Assembly (NCBI GenBank): GCA_948567375.1
Contig: OX419757.1
Location: 74,655,836-74,719,835 of the forward strand
DNA: 64,000 nucleotides
DNA from: Lunularia cruciata
Lineage: Eukaryota > Streptophyta > Marchantiopsida > Lunulariales > Lunulariaceae
Direction: 5' to 3'
Under the pieces are notes generated by a model. That model was not told the DNA's origin. It made no database searches and worked only from the letters and a program-made list of their open reading frames with translations. Shown piece after piece: positions 24,437-34,152 of the stretch. A program made the translations under genes and the position numbers. Each line of letters opens with the position of its first letter. Position 1 is the first letter of the stretch.

Positions 24437-25308
24437 TGTTGAGCATTAGTCTCCCACTACACATGAAAGAGTGTGTTCTCTTGATTGAAGATCAAACATG
24501 AAGATTAAATTGAAGTTTCACAAAAGGCGATGCCCTTTGAACTATAACACCCATTTGTGCATGTGGTTGGTATTGTGATATTTAGCTTGGTATTACAAAT
24601 ACTTGAGAGATATTATTTATATAGAGATAAAGGATGGCTCTACATTAGTCATGATTAGCTAACGTCAGTCATAGCTAAGATAGGGGGGACCTTACTTTAG
24701 AGGAAGTGAAAAAGATGAGCACCACTATTTCAGATTCTAGTGTGTTGACTTAGTATTATTCCTAGGTGTTTGGTTTTGAGGAAAGAGTTGAGAACTCTTG
24801 GGCATGCAAGTCTTTTTGTTTTGGATTCTTCTATAGTCCAAGGATAGCCCATGTGAAGGAATCCTTGACTTAGTGGTTGAGTCAAGATAAGATCACATGC
24901 TAGTCTTCTTGGAGTTGGGGTTCCTTGTCTTCTTAGTCCATGGTGCGCTACCATAATAGCCACCAGAGGTTCATCTTGAGTGAGAGACAGGCCGGCTCAC
25001 ACAACCGGCTGCATTATTCTATTAAAAATAGAGTCCTACAGATTACTAACAGGTTGTTGATACAAGAACACTTGAGTACTGTATTGAGAAGCTGCAAAAG
25101 AACATAGACATGGAGACGAAGCAGATCTATCTTGTGATAGATCAATGATTTTCTCAATCTGTAAGCGTTCAGCCAATCTAGTGGAACTAGCAAAACGACT
25201 CTACAAGGGGACATAGCCCACCTTGGGTGAACCTCAATAAAAAATCTGTGTCTTTTCTGTGATTATTTCCTGTGTTTATATGTTGCTTGAGTATGATGAG
25301 TCTTAACA
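24437..25308 (+). mobile_element. Candidate 3' LTR of copia fossil II
   Basis: It begins TGTTGAGCATT directly after a purine-rich TTTAGAGGGTGAG tract and ends near GTCTTAACA, giving short inverted termini TGTT(G/A)A...TTAACA. No matching 5' copy is found in the window, so the ends are inferred from termini and position only. Confidence 0.5.
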
Positions 25309-25423
25309 GAAAGTACCTCAACCTTAATAAAGTCTAGGAGGTCAAACCACTAGATATAGACCTATAGGATGTTGGGACGTCTTTGTTTCTTTATATGAGT
25401 GAGAGAATGCTACCGCATGTGAT

Positions 25424-25500
25424 AACAAGAAGGATGGGACGACCCATCAAGCCGAATGGCTTGATGGGGTCCTTCTATTCGGCTTGATGGGTCTTTCTTT
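25424..25500. repeat. Repeat R copy 2 with a 17-bp perfect hairpin
   Basis: GACCCATCAAGCCGAAT (25441-25457) is the exact reverse complement of 25477-25493, with a 19-nt loop that itself contains another inverted GGCTTGATGGGGTCC copy. It shares the CCCATCAAGCC core of repeat R. Confidence 0.8.
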
Positions 25501-25918
25501 AAATAAATGGTTTTGGTTTTGCTTGTGCACCTTTTACTCTCACTATAGAAGTATATGTTGAAGTTGCCGATTGCTCAGCGTGTTCATTTCGAGTTATTCC
25601 CGGTAAGCTAGAGAATATAAGCAACAGCGTGAAAGACGGATTCCCGCTGTATTAATAAAACACCGGTTTGAAGAAAGTTGTGTGAAGGCTAGCTGGAGTT
25701 GAGTTGCACTAGGTTTACTGCTTGGCTGCGCTCTTGTCTGCTTCTCCTGACACAGCAAGTTTTGCTTTCAATCCCTGGGTCTACTAAACCTTTGGTAGTT
25801 GACAGCCGAAGTTAGATGAGAATCCTGGGGTGCTATGATCTCATAACCGTTAAGAACTGAAGTGCTAAGGGCTTACAAACTGAAGTTCAGCACAATACAA
25901 GTACTGGGACATTCGAGA

Positions 25919-26090
25919 AATGTGTTCAATTTCTCGTTTCTGTATTTAGACTTTACATCGACTTATGAATCTACTTTTGGAGCCAGTAGTCTGGCTCTCA
26001 CATGAATGTGTTCAATTTCTCGTTTCTGTATTTAGACTTTACATCGACTTATGAATCTACTTTTGGAGCCAGTAGTCTGGCTCTCACATG
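25919..26090. repeat. Perfect 86-bp tandem duplication
   Basis: The 86-bp unit at 25919-26004 is repeated at 26005-26090 with no difference seen by eye over at least 82 bp. The identity implies a very recent duplication (or an assembly artefact). No coding content. Confidence 0.85.
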
Positions 26091-27060
26091 ATGCACAAGC
26101 TGCCTATCTGGAGCTAAAGGGAACGGACTTGGTGGGATCTTTTGTATCCAAATTGCAGTAGCAGTCTATTCTAAAATAAAATGGTCTAGGAATATACTCT
26201 GCTCTAAGCACATGCTAGACACCTCGAACATGGGATCAGAAAAGACTAGATGTATCATTTACGTTGATTTTTGGAGTCAGGTGCAAATTGAATACGATTA
26301 TTTCCGACCTGAGAACATACACGATATATCCACATGTGCATCATTCAGACCAGAGCTTGGGCAATGTTTTCTTCCTTTTTAGAGCTGATTGCTCATAACA
26401 TCTTCAATCAAGGTTCGAAATTCTTTTAACCGTTTCATTTGAAGGTTTTTCTTACTCATTTAAAATGGCCTTTTTGTACGGTTTGTACTTTACTTCCAGA
26501 GTCAACAGACATAATCTTTATACACCTTTGTACGTCAGAGTTTCTCTTGATTGGAATTCCCAATTGACTGATGTAATTCCAAGTATGATGTAGATAGGCA
26601 CTTAAATCGACTATTATAACCTTAAAAGTGGTTCATTTCTTGTATATTTCTTCTGCAACCTCTTATACCTGAAATAACTGCAATCTTTAGAAGAGGTTTT
26701 CCTCATGTCTTGTCAAGGATGGAATGAAACGCTTTTCATATTTCTTTCTCACATTCTACGGTAGGAGGAAGATACGAAGCAAATGTTTGTTCAACATTTA
26801 GGTGCAGGGATCAACATCTAGGCCCCCAGCGTTTTGAATATTTCATTGCTCTCTTGGAAATGTTCTAACGAAGACCTTGTGCATCGAGATGATGAATACT
26901 CAGAGGCATGTATCATCTGATATACACGATTCCCTTAGCAATAAACTCGAATCAAAAGTTTAAAAACTATGATCTTCTACATGTGAGATCGTTACAAGGG
27001 GATAATAAATCTTATACGCAGACGCTGCACTACAAACAGAGGAGGAAACATACACACGCA
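26091..27060. other. Spacer with no recognised gene
   Basis: No convincing open frame, RNA gene or repeat was found in about 970 bp. Confidence 0.5.
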
Positions 27061-27208
27061 TGTTAACAAGAAGGACTGGAAAACCTCATCATGCCCAACA
27101 AGGATAAAACATAAGAGGTAAACTGGGGCTAAGTACCAGTTGCATCCGAAGACCTCATCATGCTCAACAAGGATACAACCTTAGAGGTAAAATGGAGCTA
27201 AGCACTGA
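27061..27208. repeat. Repeat R copies 3a and 3b (tandem)
   Basis: Two successive degenerate units each carry CCTCATCATGC(C/T)CAACAAGGATA and a GGTAAA(C/A)TGG(G/A)GCTAAG block. They correspond to the 15111-15186 block and lie just left of the hairpin array, as copy 1 lies left of a related block. Confidence 0.6.
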
Positions 27209-27289
27209 AAGCATTGGAATGCAAAATTTTTCTTATCGCATTTAAGGGGTCACGTTAGTCAAATAATTTACATGTCATTGGAGCATTTA

Positions 27290-27620
27290 AAGGGAGCACT
27301 ATTTAGTGTATTTACTCTCTTTCAGATTACACTAGTCCATGCTCTCATTGGAACATTTAAAGAAGCACCCTTTAGTGTAATTGCTCTCTTCTGGATTACA
27401 CTAGCCCATGCTCAAAGAAATATTAATTAGTGTGATTGCTCTCTTATGGTTACACCATCTAGAGATCTTGCTCATAAAGGGAGATTACTCTCTTTTGGAT
27501 TACACTAGCCAGTGATATATATAGTGTGATTATTCTCTTAAGGATTACACCACCTAATATTCCACTATCACTTAGTATGTTTTCTCTCCTATGCATTACA
27601 TCAACTAGTTCTCTTTATAG
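27290..27620. repeat. Tandem array of hairpin-forming units
   Basis: About six degenerate units of 45-70 bp share TAGTGT(A/G)ATT-GCTCTCTT-nnGG-ATTACACTA. The best unit (about 27371-27402) has TAGTGTAAT and ATTACACTA as perfect 9-bp inverted arms around a 12-nt loop. Loop sequence and arms are conserved between units while the spacers vary. No open frame. Confidence 0.65.
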
Positions 27621-29420
27621 AGCAATGACATATGTTATCTAAAATAAGCCATTGAATATGAAAGTGAAAATAATACTCTTTATTGTCTAGTGTGGTAAGT
27701 TCTTGCTTAGCCAATGCTCTCTATGGAGCAATGAATACCCGTTGTCTAACATAAACCACAAAATAATAAAGTGAAAGTTGTAGTCTGTGTTGTCTAGTAT
27801 GGTGAAGTCTAGAGCAATCCAAGACAAGTGTGTCAAATACATATCCATAAGTATCTATAACCCAATATAACTACGAGGCTAGAGGAACAAAGAAGTTATC
27901 TTGTTGAATATCTCTATACTTTGAGACTTTGGTATTGCACCTCCGCTCATCATACTATAACACCCTAGTAAACACACTAGTTACAATATTATTTAGTGGT
28001 ATTGAGTTAGTTATGGTTAGCTAAGTTTAACAATAAATTAGAGGTGTCTAAAAGATAGAATGGCTAAATAGGAGGAAAGATCTAATATTCAATTGTTGGA
28101 TACTCAATGGACCACCCAAAGAATTTTAAAGTAGATTATATTAAAGTGAGATCTCCTAAGAGATTTTTCTTTTAGAGTAGGATCTCGTAGGAGATTTAAT
28201 ATTAGATTATATTAGGGTGGAACCTTGTTAGGGAATTAATATTAAAAATAATTAGAATGGATGTCCATCTTGGACTTTGTATAGTCAAATTGACTTGGTA
28301 TATCTGAGATTCCAAAATTCTATTGGTTTGACCAAGGTAGATTTAACTTGACTTTAAAACAAAACTGTAATTTTCAGTTAAGATTTTAAATTCTAAAAAA
28401 TATGCTTAAAAGCTCCCTCAAGAGTAATGTGAAACTACAAACATGTGGGAAGAGGATGAAATTAGATGAATATCAAACAAGGATTCTAGAAATAAAAGGT
28501 AGTATGTTATTCATGGATTGAGGAGCCTCATGGAAAGGAGCAGCCATAAAGAGCAGATTATATGTAGACCAACTCATAATTCAGACCAAGTGAGGATCCA
28601 TGTCATAGGACAAGTATATAGCATATATTTTAAGAACCACATCATGCTACAAACCACATAAAGTAAAACAATAGGTTATACATATTTAGTAATATATTTA
28701 GAGTAGAACATAGAGGGTACAAGAATTAGTAAAAACTTAATGCAACCCCTTTGAAAAAAACTTAGGTTAAGAATAATATAAAATCTAGGGGTTTGGGGAT
28801 TTTACACTATATCTTGACACTCTTTATACTACTTATCACTGTTACAACACTAACATTATGTTCATTAAGTGTTCCTTAACCATATCTTTGTCTTTGTATA
28901 ATTTTTCCTTAAGTGTCTTCTACTTTTGTACCATACCTCAATTCTCTTGTGTAGTTGAGTACACACTTTACATAAGGCATTTTAGGTAAAATAGAAAGTT
29001 AACCAAGTTACCAAGGCACTTACGGTGGTCACTCTGGCAAGTATATAAGGAAGGGCTTAAGAGATGGATGATATCTGTTTCTTAGTGAGCTTGGAGTGTA
29101 GAGTGAGTCAAAGGAATGAGGCTTTCTAAGCATTGACAAATAAAGAGTGAGATTTTCTACTTGAGAGCATTACTATTATGATTGTCGCTCTTGGAGGAAC
29201 CTCACTTTGGAACTGCTCTATATGAGTATTAATGAAGGATATCTTTTGTTGATACTGGTGAAGCCTTTCTTTATGATCTATTTTGGAGGAGCTTTGGTAT
29301 ACAAGAAGGATTGCATGAGGAATGAATGAGGGATTAGTTTTTTTGTTTTATCCTTGATGGTGCTTGATAACAAATTTTCCTTCTTTCTAATGTATAGTGG
29401 AAACTCAAACTATCACAAGT
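27621..29420. mobile_element. Probable LTR-retroelement debris
   Basis: An AT-rich non-coding stretch ends near 29.42 kb in a promoter-like segment (TATATAAGG near 29043) and a TGGTATTC block at about 29421 that recalls a degraded primer-binding site, as at the right end of a plus-strand LTR. Boundaries cannot be set. No gene seen. Confidence 0.35.
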
Positions 29421-29689
29421 GGTATTCTTAAGTGAGAGACAAGCTAGATACAATTTTTGTTTGTGGCTCATCTAAGAGAATGAATAATCATTCTCTCCAA
29501 AATTGCACTATGTGTGAGATCCATAACAAAAACATCTACTATTGTCACATCTTTGTCTTGGATCATTACAAATCTTCCCTAACTTGTGTTGTCTACAATG
29601 TATACTAATGCTCCTTCCAAGTGAAGTATGCACTTTTCACTTACCATTCAAAATACTATATCTCTGATAATATCATGGGTTGTTATCCT

Positions 29690-29911
29690 CTATCCTCCAA
29701 AATAATAATAATTTATATGGATATCATTTGAGGTGGTATTACATTCATAGGTGAGTAATAGAGATATAGATAAGTGGACCAAACTTAGGTGGAACCTTTT
29801 TGTTATTGATAAAATCATTGATGTGGGTTTGAATGCCCTAATGCATGATAGAATTAAGACCCAATAGCTTGTACCCTTGCTAGAGCAAAAGCAAGACATG
29901 CTCTGATAACA
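29690..29911 (-). mobile_element. Degraded retroelement start (primer-site-like)
   Basis: The minus strand reads TTGTTATCAGAGCATG at about 29897-29912, close to the plant initiator tRNA-Met primer-binding site, followed by a short open frame (29899-29690) without recognisable domain. It is interpreted as the 5' end of a fossil LTR element whose LTR would lie to the right. Confidence 0.4.
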
Positions 29912-30299
29912 AGAGGAATGAATGTATCAACTAGAAGAGAATATACAACTTATTGAAATTATTGTTTATCCACCAAGGAGTACTACAAATCACTAGTCTA
30001 ATCAAAAGGCAAGGAGGAAAATGATAGAAGATCATCTATGTTTGAAGGAATAAACTATCTCTTGTTTGCAACAATAGTACTTGGAGAGAAGAGGATTCTT
30101 CCTCTACCTCTATCACATACATCTCTAAGAATGGCCTATCAATAATGACAAAATAAGATGAATCAAAGATGATTGAGAGTGCCAAACTACAAAACAACAA
30201 TATAACTACTATCTCATTAGATAGTAGAGTTACCCCTCAACAAAAAATTGAAAGAGATGTTTTTCTACATGCCTAGTTCCTTTTCATATAGTTAAAAGT

Positions 30300-31200
30300 C
30301 TCAAGTCTAATGTTATCACCAAACACTCTCTTGGTCTTCCTATCAAAGGTTTTTTCTGGTGATAAGAAGGCCAAACAAAGAAGAACCATACAAAGTAGGT
30401 ATGTAGGTTGGTCAACAAGCAATACTAGAAGAGAGTATATCAAATTCTACCACTAGATCCCTTAGTAACAGAAGGTCATCTTCATGAAAGTTATCTTTTA
30501 CAAGGGTTGCATTTAGAAAGCTTGTGACAAATTTCTTAGACCTTATTTGCACTCCAAGAATACATAGGCTTTTTATAAATATAATACACCCATTTAAACG
30601 TTTGAGGTGATGAACAATGCCTAAAAGAGACAACCCAATATTTTGACTCATACACTTTGATTCCTTGAATCTCAAACCTACAAGATAATCCAATCCAAAT
30701 AGATATTTAAGAGTACTTAATGCAAAGAGATACAAACTCATAACTTCTTAGTGTAGCAACGTTGAACTTATATGGACTAAGATGTTGTTAGAAATAAGAA
30801 TGATGGCAAAGGATAATGGTATGACTAACAAAATACAATAAGACCCGTCCAATAACAATCAATCTAATACTCTTTGTATCCTTCTTAGTATCTTTCCTTT
30901 CACTATGGCTACATCCACTTGGAACAAGTCCATAAAACTACTAGAGTGATTATCTATCTAGACGCTATCTCTAAGATGCTCATAAACTATCATTGACAAC
31001 CCCATGAGTAAAGGAGGTGGAGTACATCATACATATACAAATACCAATCCATCAAGAATAATAACTCCTCAAGCTAATACTCCAAAACCTCTAATGATAT
31101 TCTCTCTTGGTGGGAAATGGAGTAAACATGAGGAGGAAATAGTCTCATCAATAGAACTAGTTATAAACAAAGAGTGTAGAGCTCATGCTACTTTGTAATA
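30300..31200 (-). mobile_element. LINE-like RT remnant, second copy
   Basis: Its nucleotide sequence parallels parts of 1780-3060: the CACTCCAAGAATACATA block, the AGAAGGTCATC block, CCAATAACAATC, and CTCTAAGATGCTCATA in the same order. The minus-strand open frame 30741-30412 carries the region before and around the GDPQVAF-type motif in decayed form. Dead copy with internal deletions. Confidence 0.55.
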
Positions 31201-31880
31201 CTCTCTAACCTGATCCAAGATCACACACCCTTATAACCAAATACAATTATATTATATAATATTAAAATTAATAATTTCAACAGAACCAATTCATAAAAAC
31301 TAAGAAATTAAATGCAAAAATTCACAATCCATCATTCTCATATCACCTAATCACGTGAAACACTTAAAAATATCTAATTACATTCAAATCTGCCTACATA
31401 ATTCTACGTCGTTTCACTTTGGATAGCAATATAAATATTAGCAGAATCTAGAAATGAAAAGCATTACCTATTTACTTGTAATATATAATCTAATGTACAA
31501 TTTAAAATTGATAAACTACTCTTGCGCACTTTTCTCTCTCCCCTGTACTCTCTCTCCGTCACCCTCTCCCAAGCAGAACCTTTACATCATTCTTTGTAAT
31601 GGGTTTGTAGCCCATTACAGCCCAATCGGAGTAAAATAGGCAACTGAGACAAAGAAGTTGGTAAAATAAAAAGTATTCTGCAAAGCTGCTAATTTCCACC
31701 TGCTTTACACACAGCCATTTGGCATTGATTTAAATGGTATTTGACTCCATTTCACGTCATGGGTTTTATCCTTGTACTGCTTGATCTTATCCTTCTTGTT
31801 ATCTTATGCCATCATCTATTTGACTTCTTGTGTTTTGTCATTGTACGGCCTGATAGTGTCTTCTCTATCCTTGTTGTTAG
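31201..31880. other. Spacer with no recognised gene
   Basis: AT-rich, then CT-rich (CTCTCTC runs near 31530-31570). No gene is supported. Confidence 0.45.
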
Positions 31881-32040
31881 ACTATGCGGTCGCCCTTCTG
31901 AAACTTCAAGCAGGAGAAAGCGACCGCGTAGAAGAAACGAAGGATGGGAAGACCCCATCAAGCCCTACAAGGGAGAGACAAAGAAAAGGTAAAATGGGGC
32001 TAAGCCCCAAATGGGGTCGCCCTTCTGAAACTTTAAGTGG
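31881..32040. repeat. Repeat R copy 4 flanked by 22-bp direct repeats
   Basis: GGTCGCCCTTCTGAAACTT (about 31888) recurs at about 32015, bracketing a repeat-R block (31935-32005). Just inside, GCGACCGCGTAG (31919) is inverted relative to CTATGCGGTCGC (31881). The block ends in TGGGGCTAAGCCCCA, a perfect palindrome around one base. It looks like an insertion or a tandem duplication rather than a gene. Confidence 0.6.
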
Positions 32041-32269
32041 AGTACCATCCCCTCGGGTCTAGTCCAGACTTACATAGTTTTGTACTGATGACGTTTTGAC
32101 TGTCCGCCTTCACATTCGCCATTCTCTATCACAGCCTTGGCATCAAGTGGATCCTTTCTTGCACTGTGCCACTCCATTAACAACTTGGAGAACAGTCGAA
32201 TCTCACAAGGTGGGGCAGTTTTTAAAGTTTTTGAAGTTAATTATCTTGTAGTCGCTAATTTGAGCATGT

Positions 32270-32341
32270 GGGCATTTGGTCTAGTGGTATGATTCTTGCT
32301 TTGGGTGCAAGAGGCCGCGAGTTCGATTCTCGCAATGCCCC
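32270..32341 (+). tRNA. trnP-UGG: tRNA-Pro (UGG)
   Basis: The 7-bp acceptor stem GGGCATT/AATGCCC, D-arm with GGTCTAGTGGTA, anticodon stem CTTGC/GCAAG with loop TTTGGGT (anticodon TGG at 32302-32304) and T-arm GCGAG-TTCGATT-CTCGC are all intact. There is no intron and no encoded CCA. The sequence is the standard cytosolic plant tRNA-Pro; the internal A and B boxes (TGGTCTAGTGG, GTTCGATTC) are present. TTTT occurs about 20 nt downstream as a possible Pol III terminator. Confidence 0.97.
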
Positions 32342-32799
32342 CAACCCGGTTCTTCCTGAACGCTGTTTTCGACGAAAAGCGTTGGTTGGAAAATTCATTC
32401 CCTAAGGGGGTCTTCAGCGATCTCGCACGCTACGCACACCACTTTTACTTCTGAACTCTGTTTTTCGCTAATAATATCAGTTGGAACATTGCTCTACTTA
32501 TCGGCTGGCACACTGCTTTCCGAGGTCCTGTATCACATTTTAAAGATCGATGAAAACTCACCTAGTCTGAATGAGATGTCCGTCAAGTAATTTATTCCCA
32601 GCATGAACTGCTGAATCGGACACAAAAGTAAACTTTGAAGTCTTCCAAGCCAAGACTACAATAGTGATAAATGCTCACCAAGCATGAAATGTGCAAAAGA
32701 TTCGAAATTGTAACGGATGTAGACTGACATAAGAAGTATCGCATAAAGTAATGACTAAGAGGCATATGGCGTTTCCCTCATTCATATATAGTAGAAAAG
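32342..32799. other. Spacer with no recognised gene
   Basis: Nothing recognised apart from the tRNA's downstream flank. Confidence 0.5.
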
Positions 32800-33170
32800 G
32801 CGACCGCGTAGAAAAAGCGAAGGATGGGAAGACCCCATCAAGCCGTACAGGGAGAGACAAAAAAGGTAATATGGGGCTAAGCCCCAAAAGAAGACCACCT
32901 AGAACACATGAAAGGTGGATTTTGATGCACACCTAAAATACCTAAAATATCAAATATCACACCTAAAATATCAAATATATGCATGTTGTAAGGTCTACTA
33001 ATTACTGGAGCCTCTAAGTGATGGCTCTTATGAATTACACCGATCAATAAGGTTCGGCCTATATACTATTGGCCCAATAAGGTCTACAAACTATTGGAGT
33101 AACCCAAAAAACATCACCCATAATGATTGATCTCCTATGAATTGGACCAGCCGGTATAGAGCATTGACAC
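32800..33170. repeat. Repeat R copy 5 and adjacent related block
   Basis: GGCGACCGCGTAGAAAAAGCGA plus the GGGAAGACCCCATCAAGCC and TGGGGCTAAGCCCCA blocks match copy 4 closely. About 33000-33170 to its right shows short units (TATGAATTACACC, CTATTGG, TATGAATTGGACC) that resemble the spacing and wording of the 27.3-kb array. This repeats the pairing 'R block followed by short units'. Confidence 0.6.
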
Positions 33171-33599
33171 ACGCTTCTATATGTATACTTTCATATACAT
33201 TCATTCATGCTCATTCATATACATACATTCAATCTTATTACTGTTCTAACGCATGCCCTAGTTACTTGGAAAAAGACTTCGGCATGTTCTGCCCAAAAGA
33301 TGCCGCTGATTTGGTTTCAAGTCCCCTAGAGCTTGTAATACCAATGAGAAGATAGATAAATGGCATTTGCCTGTTACCACGATTTCATGTCCTCATGCTA
33401 GTTGACCCAAACAGTGGCATATCTAGAGATAGCAATGTCATCTCTTCATTACGCGTCCATTTGGTCGTGTTAGCCACTATCTTACTACGGTGTGATCGAC
33501 TACATAAACGTTGTATCCTTCTTCCTACCACAAGACATTTCTATCGTTCCTCCGATTCATACTTCACTCCTCGTGCCTTCGCTTTTGCTCTTGATCAAC

Positions 33600-34022
33600 A
33601 TGAAGAGACCAGCTGTTGTGGTGCTTCTAGCGCTGGTGATGCTGACAGGCGTTTCGTCACAATTGACTTCGACGGGTTGGGTTCTGTACGTTGTTAATCT
33701 CACAAACCGTCCGTTATTTATTGATCTTTGCGTAGCAACTGGTTGTGTTCCAAAGAGTCCTCGACTTGGTTATGTTTGGAACCCAAGTTCCACGCGCAAG
33801 CTGCAGAGTGAATTCTTGTTCAGCTATCTGAGAATCAGGGATAATCTCCCTTCAGGCCCTGCAGATCAAAGTCTGTGGGGAAGGCAACTCTGGCCCGGTC
33901 AGTTGGACGGTGCGAATAATGCCAACATTCTTACCGTATCTTACAATCCATACAATCGAACCCAAGCTTATGTACGGTTCTCTGACAAACAAGGAAGAAA
34001 CGTTCTTCTTGGCAAATTCTAG
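33600..34022 (+). CDS. Small secreted protein of unknown family, 140 aa
   Basis: I do not recognise the family. From ATG 33600 the first 20 residues form a clean signal peptide (Lys-Arg start, hydrophobic VVVLLALVMLTG, cleavage likely after VSS), so the product should enter the secretory pathway; the mature part is about 120 aa. It has two closely spaced cysteines (44 and 49), a possible N-glycosylation site (NLT, 32-34) and Trp/Tyr-rich stretches such as WGRQLWPGQLDG. No transmembrane segment follows the signal. An in-frame ATG at 33492 exists, but starting there would bury the signal sequence. Single exon; stop TAG at 34020-34022. A 24-bp GC-rich palindrome follows about 107 bp later. Confidence 0.6.
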   Translation: MKRPAVVVLLALVMLTGVSSQLTSTGWVLYVVNLTNRPLFIDLCVATGCVPKSPRLGYVWNPSSTRKLQSEFLFSYLRIRDNLPSGPADQSLWGRQLWPGQLDGANNANILTVSYNPYNRTQAYVRFSDKQGRNVLLGKF

Positions 34023-34128
34023 AGTCAGTCTTCTGCTTACTACTTCGTGATATTGCTTTCAAGTTAGCTTAAGTACATGACCTAAGTAGATTCAGTGTAG
34101 AGTTGACAATGTCTCTGGTACCATAAAA

Positions 34129-34152
34129 AGGGCGAGCGCCGGCGCTCGCCCT
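34129..34152. repeat. Perfect 24-bp GC-rich palindrome
   Basis: GGGCGAGCGCC (34130-34140) is followed at once by its exact reverse complement (34141-34151), and the flanking A/T pair extends it to 24 bp. There is no loop. It lies in the likely 3' region of the secreted-protein gene; in RNA it would be a very stable stem. Confidence 0.85.

Noticed and set aside
27290-27620. CRISPR-like array
   Set aside because: Repeats are degenerate and spacing irregular, the genome is a plant's, and no cas genes are present.
33137-33355. 72-codon plus-strand frame after repeat R copy 5
   Set aside because: AT-rich repeat-derived sequence with no domain or expression signals.
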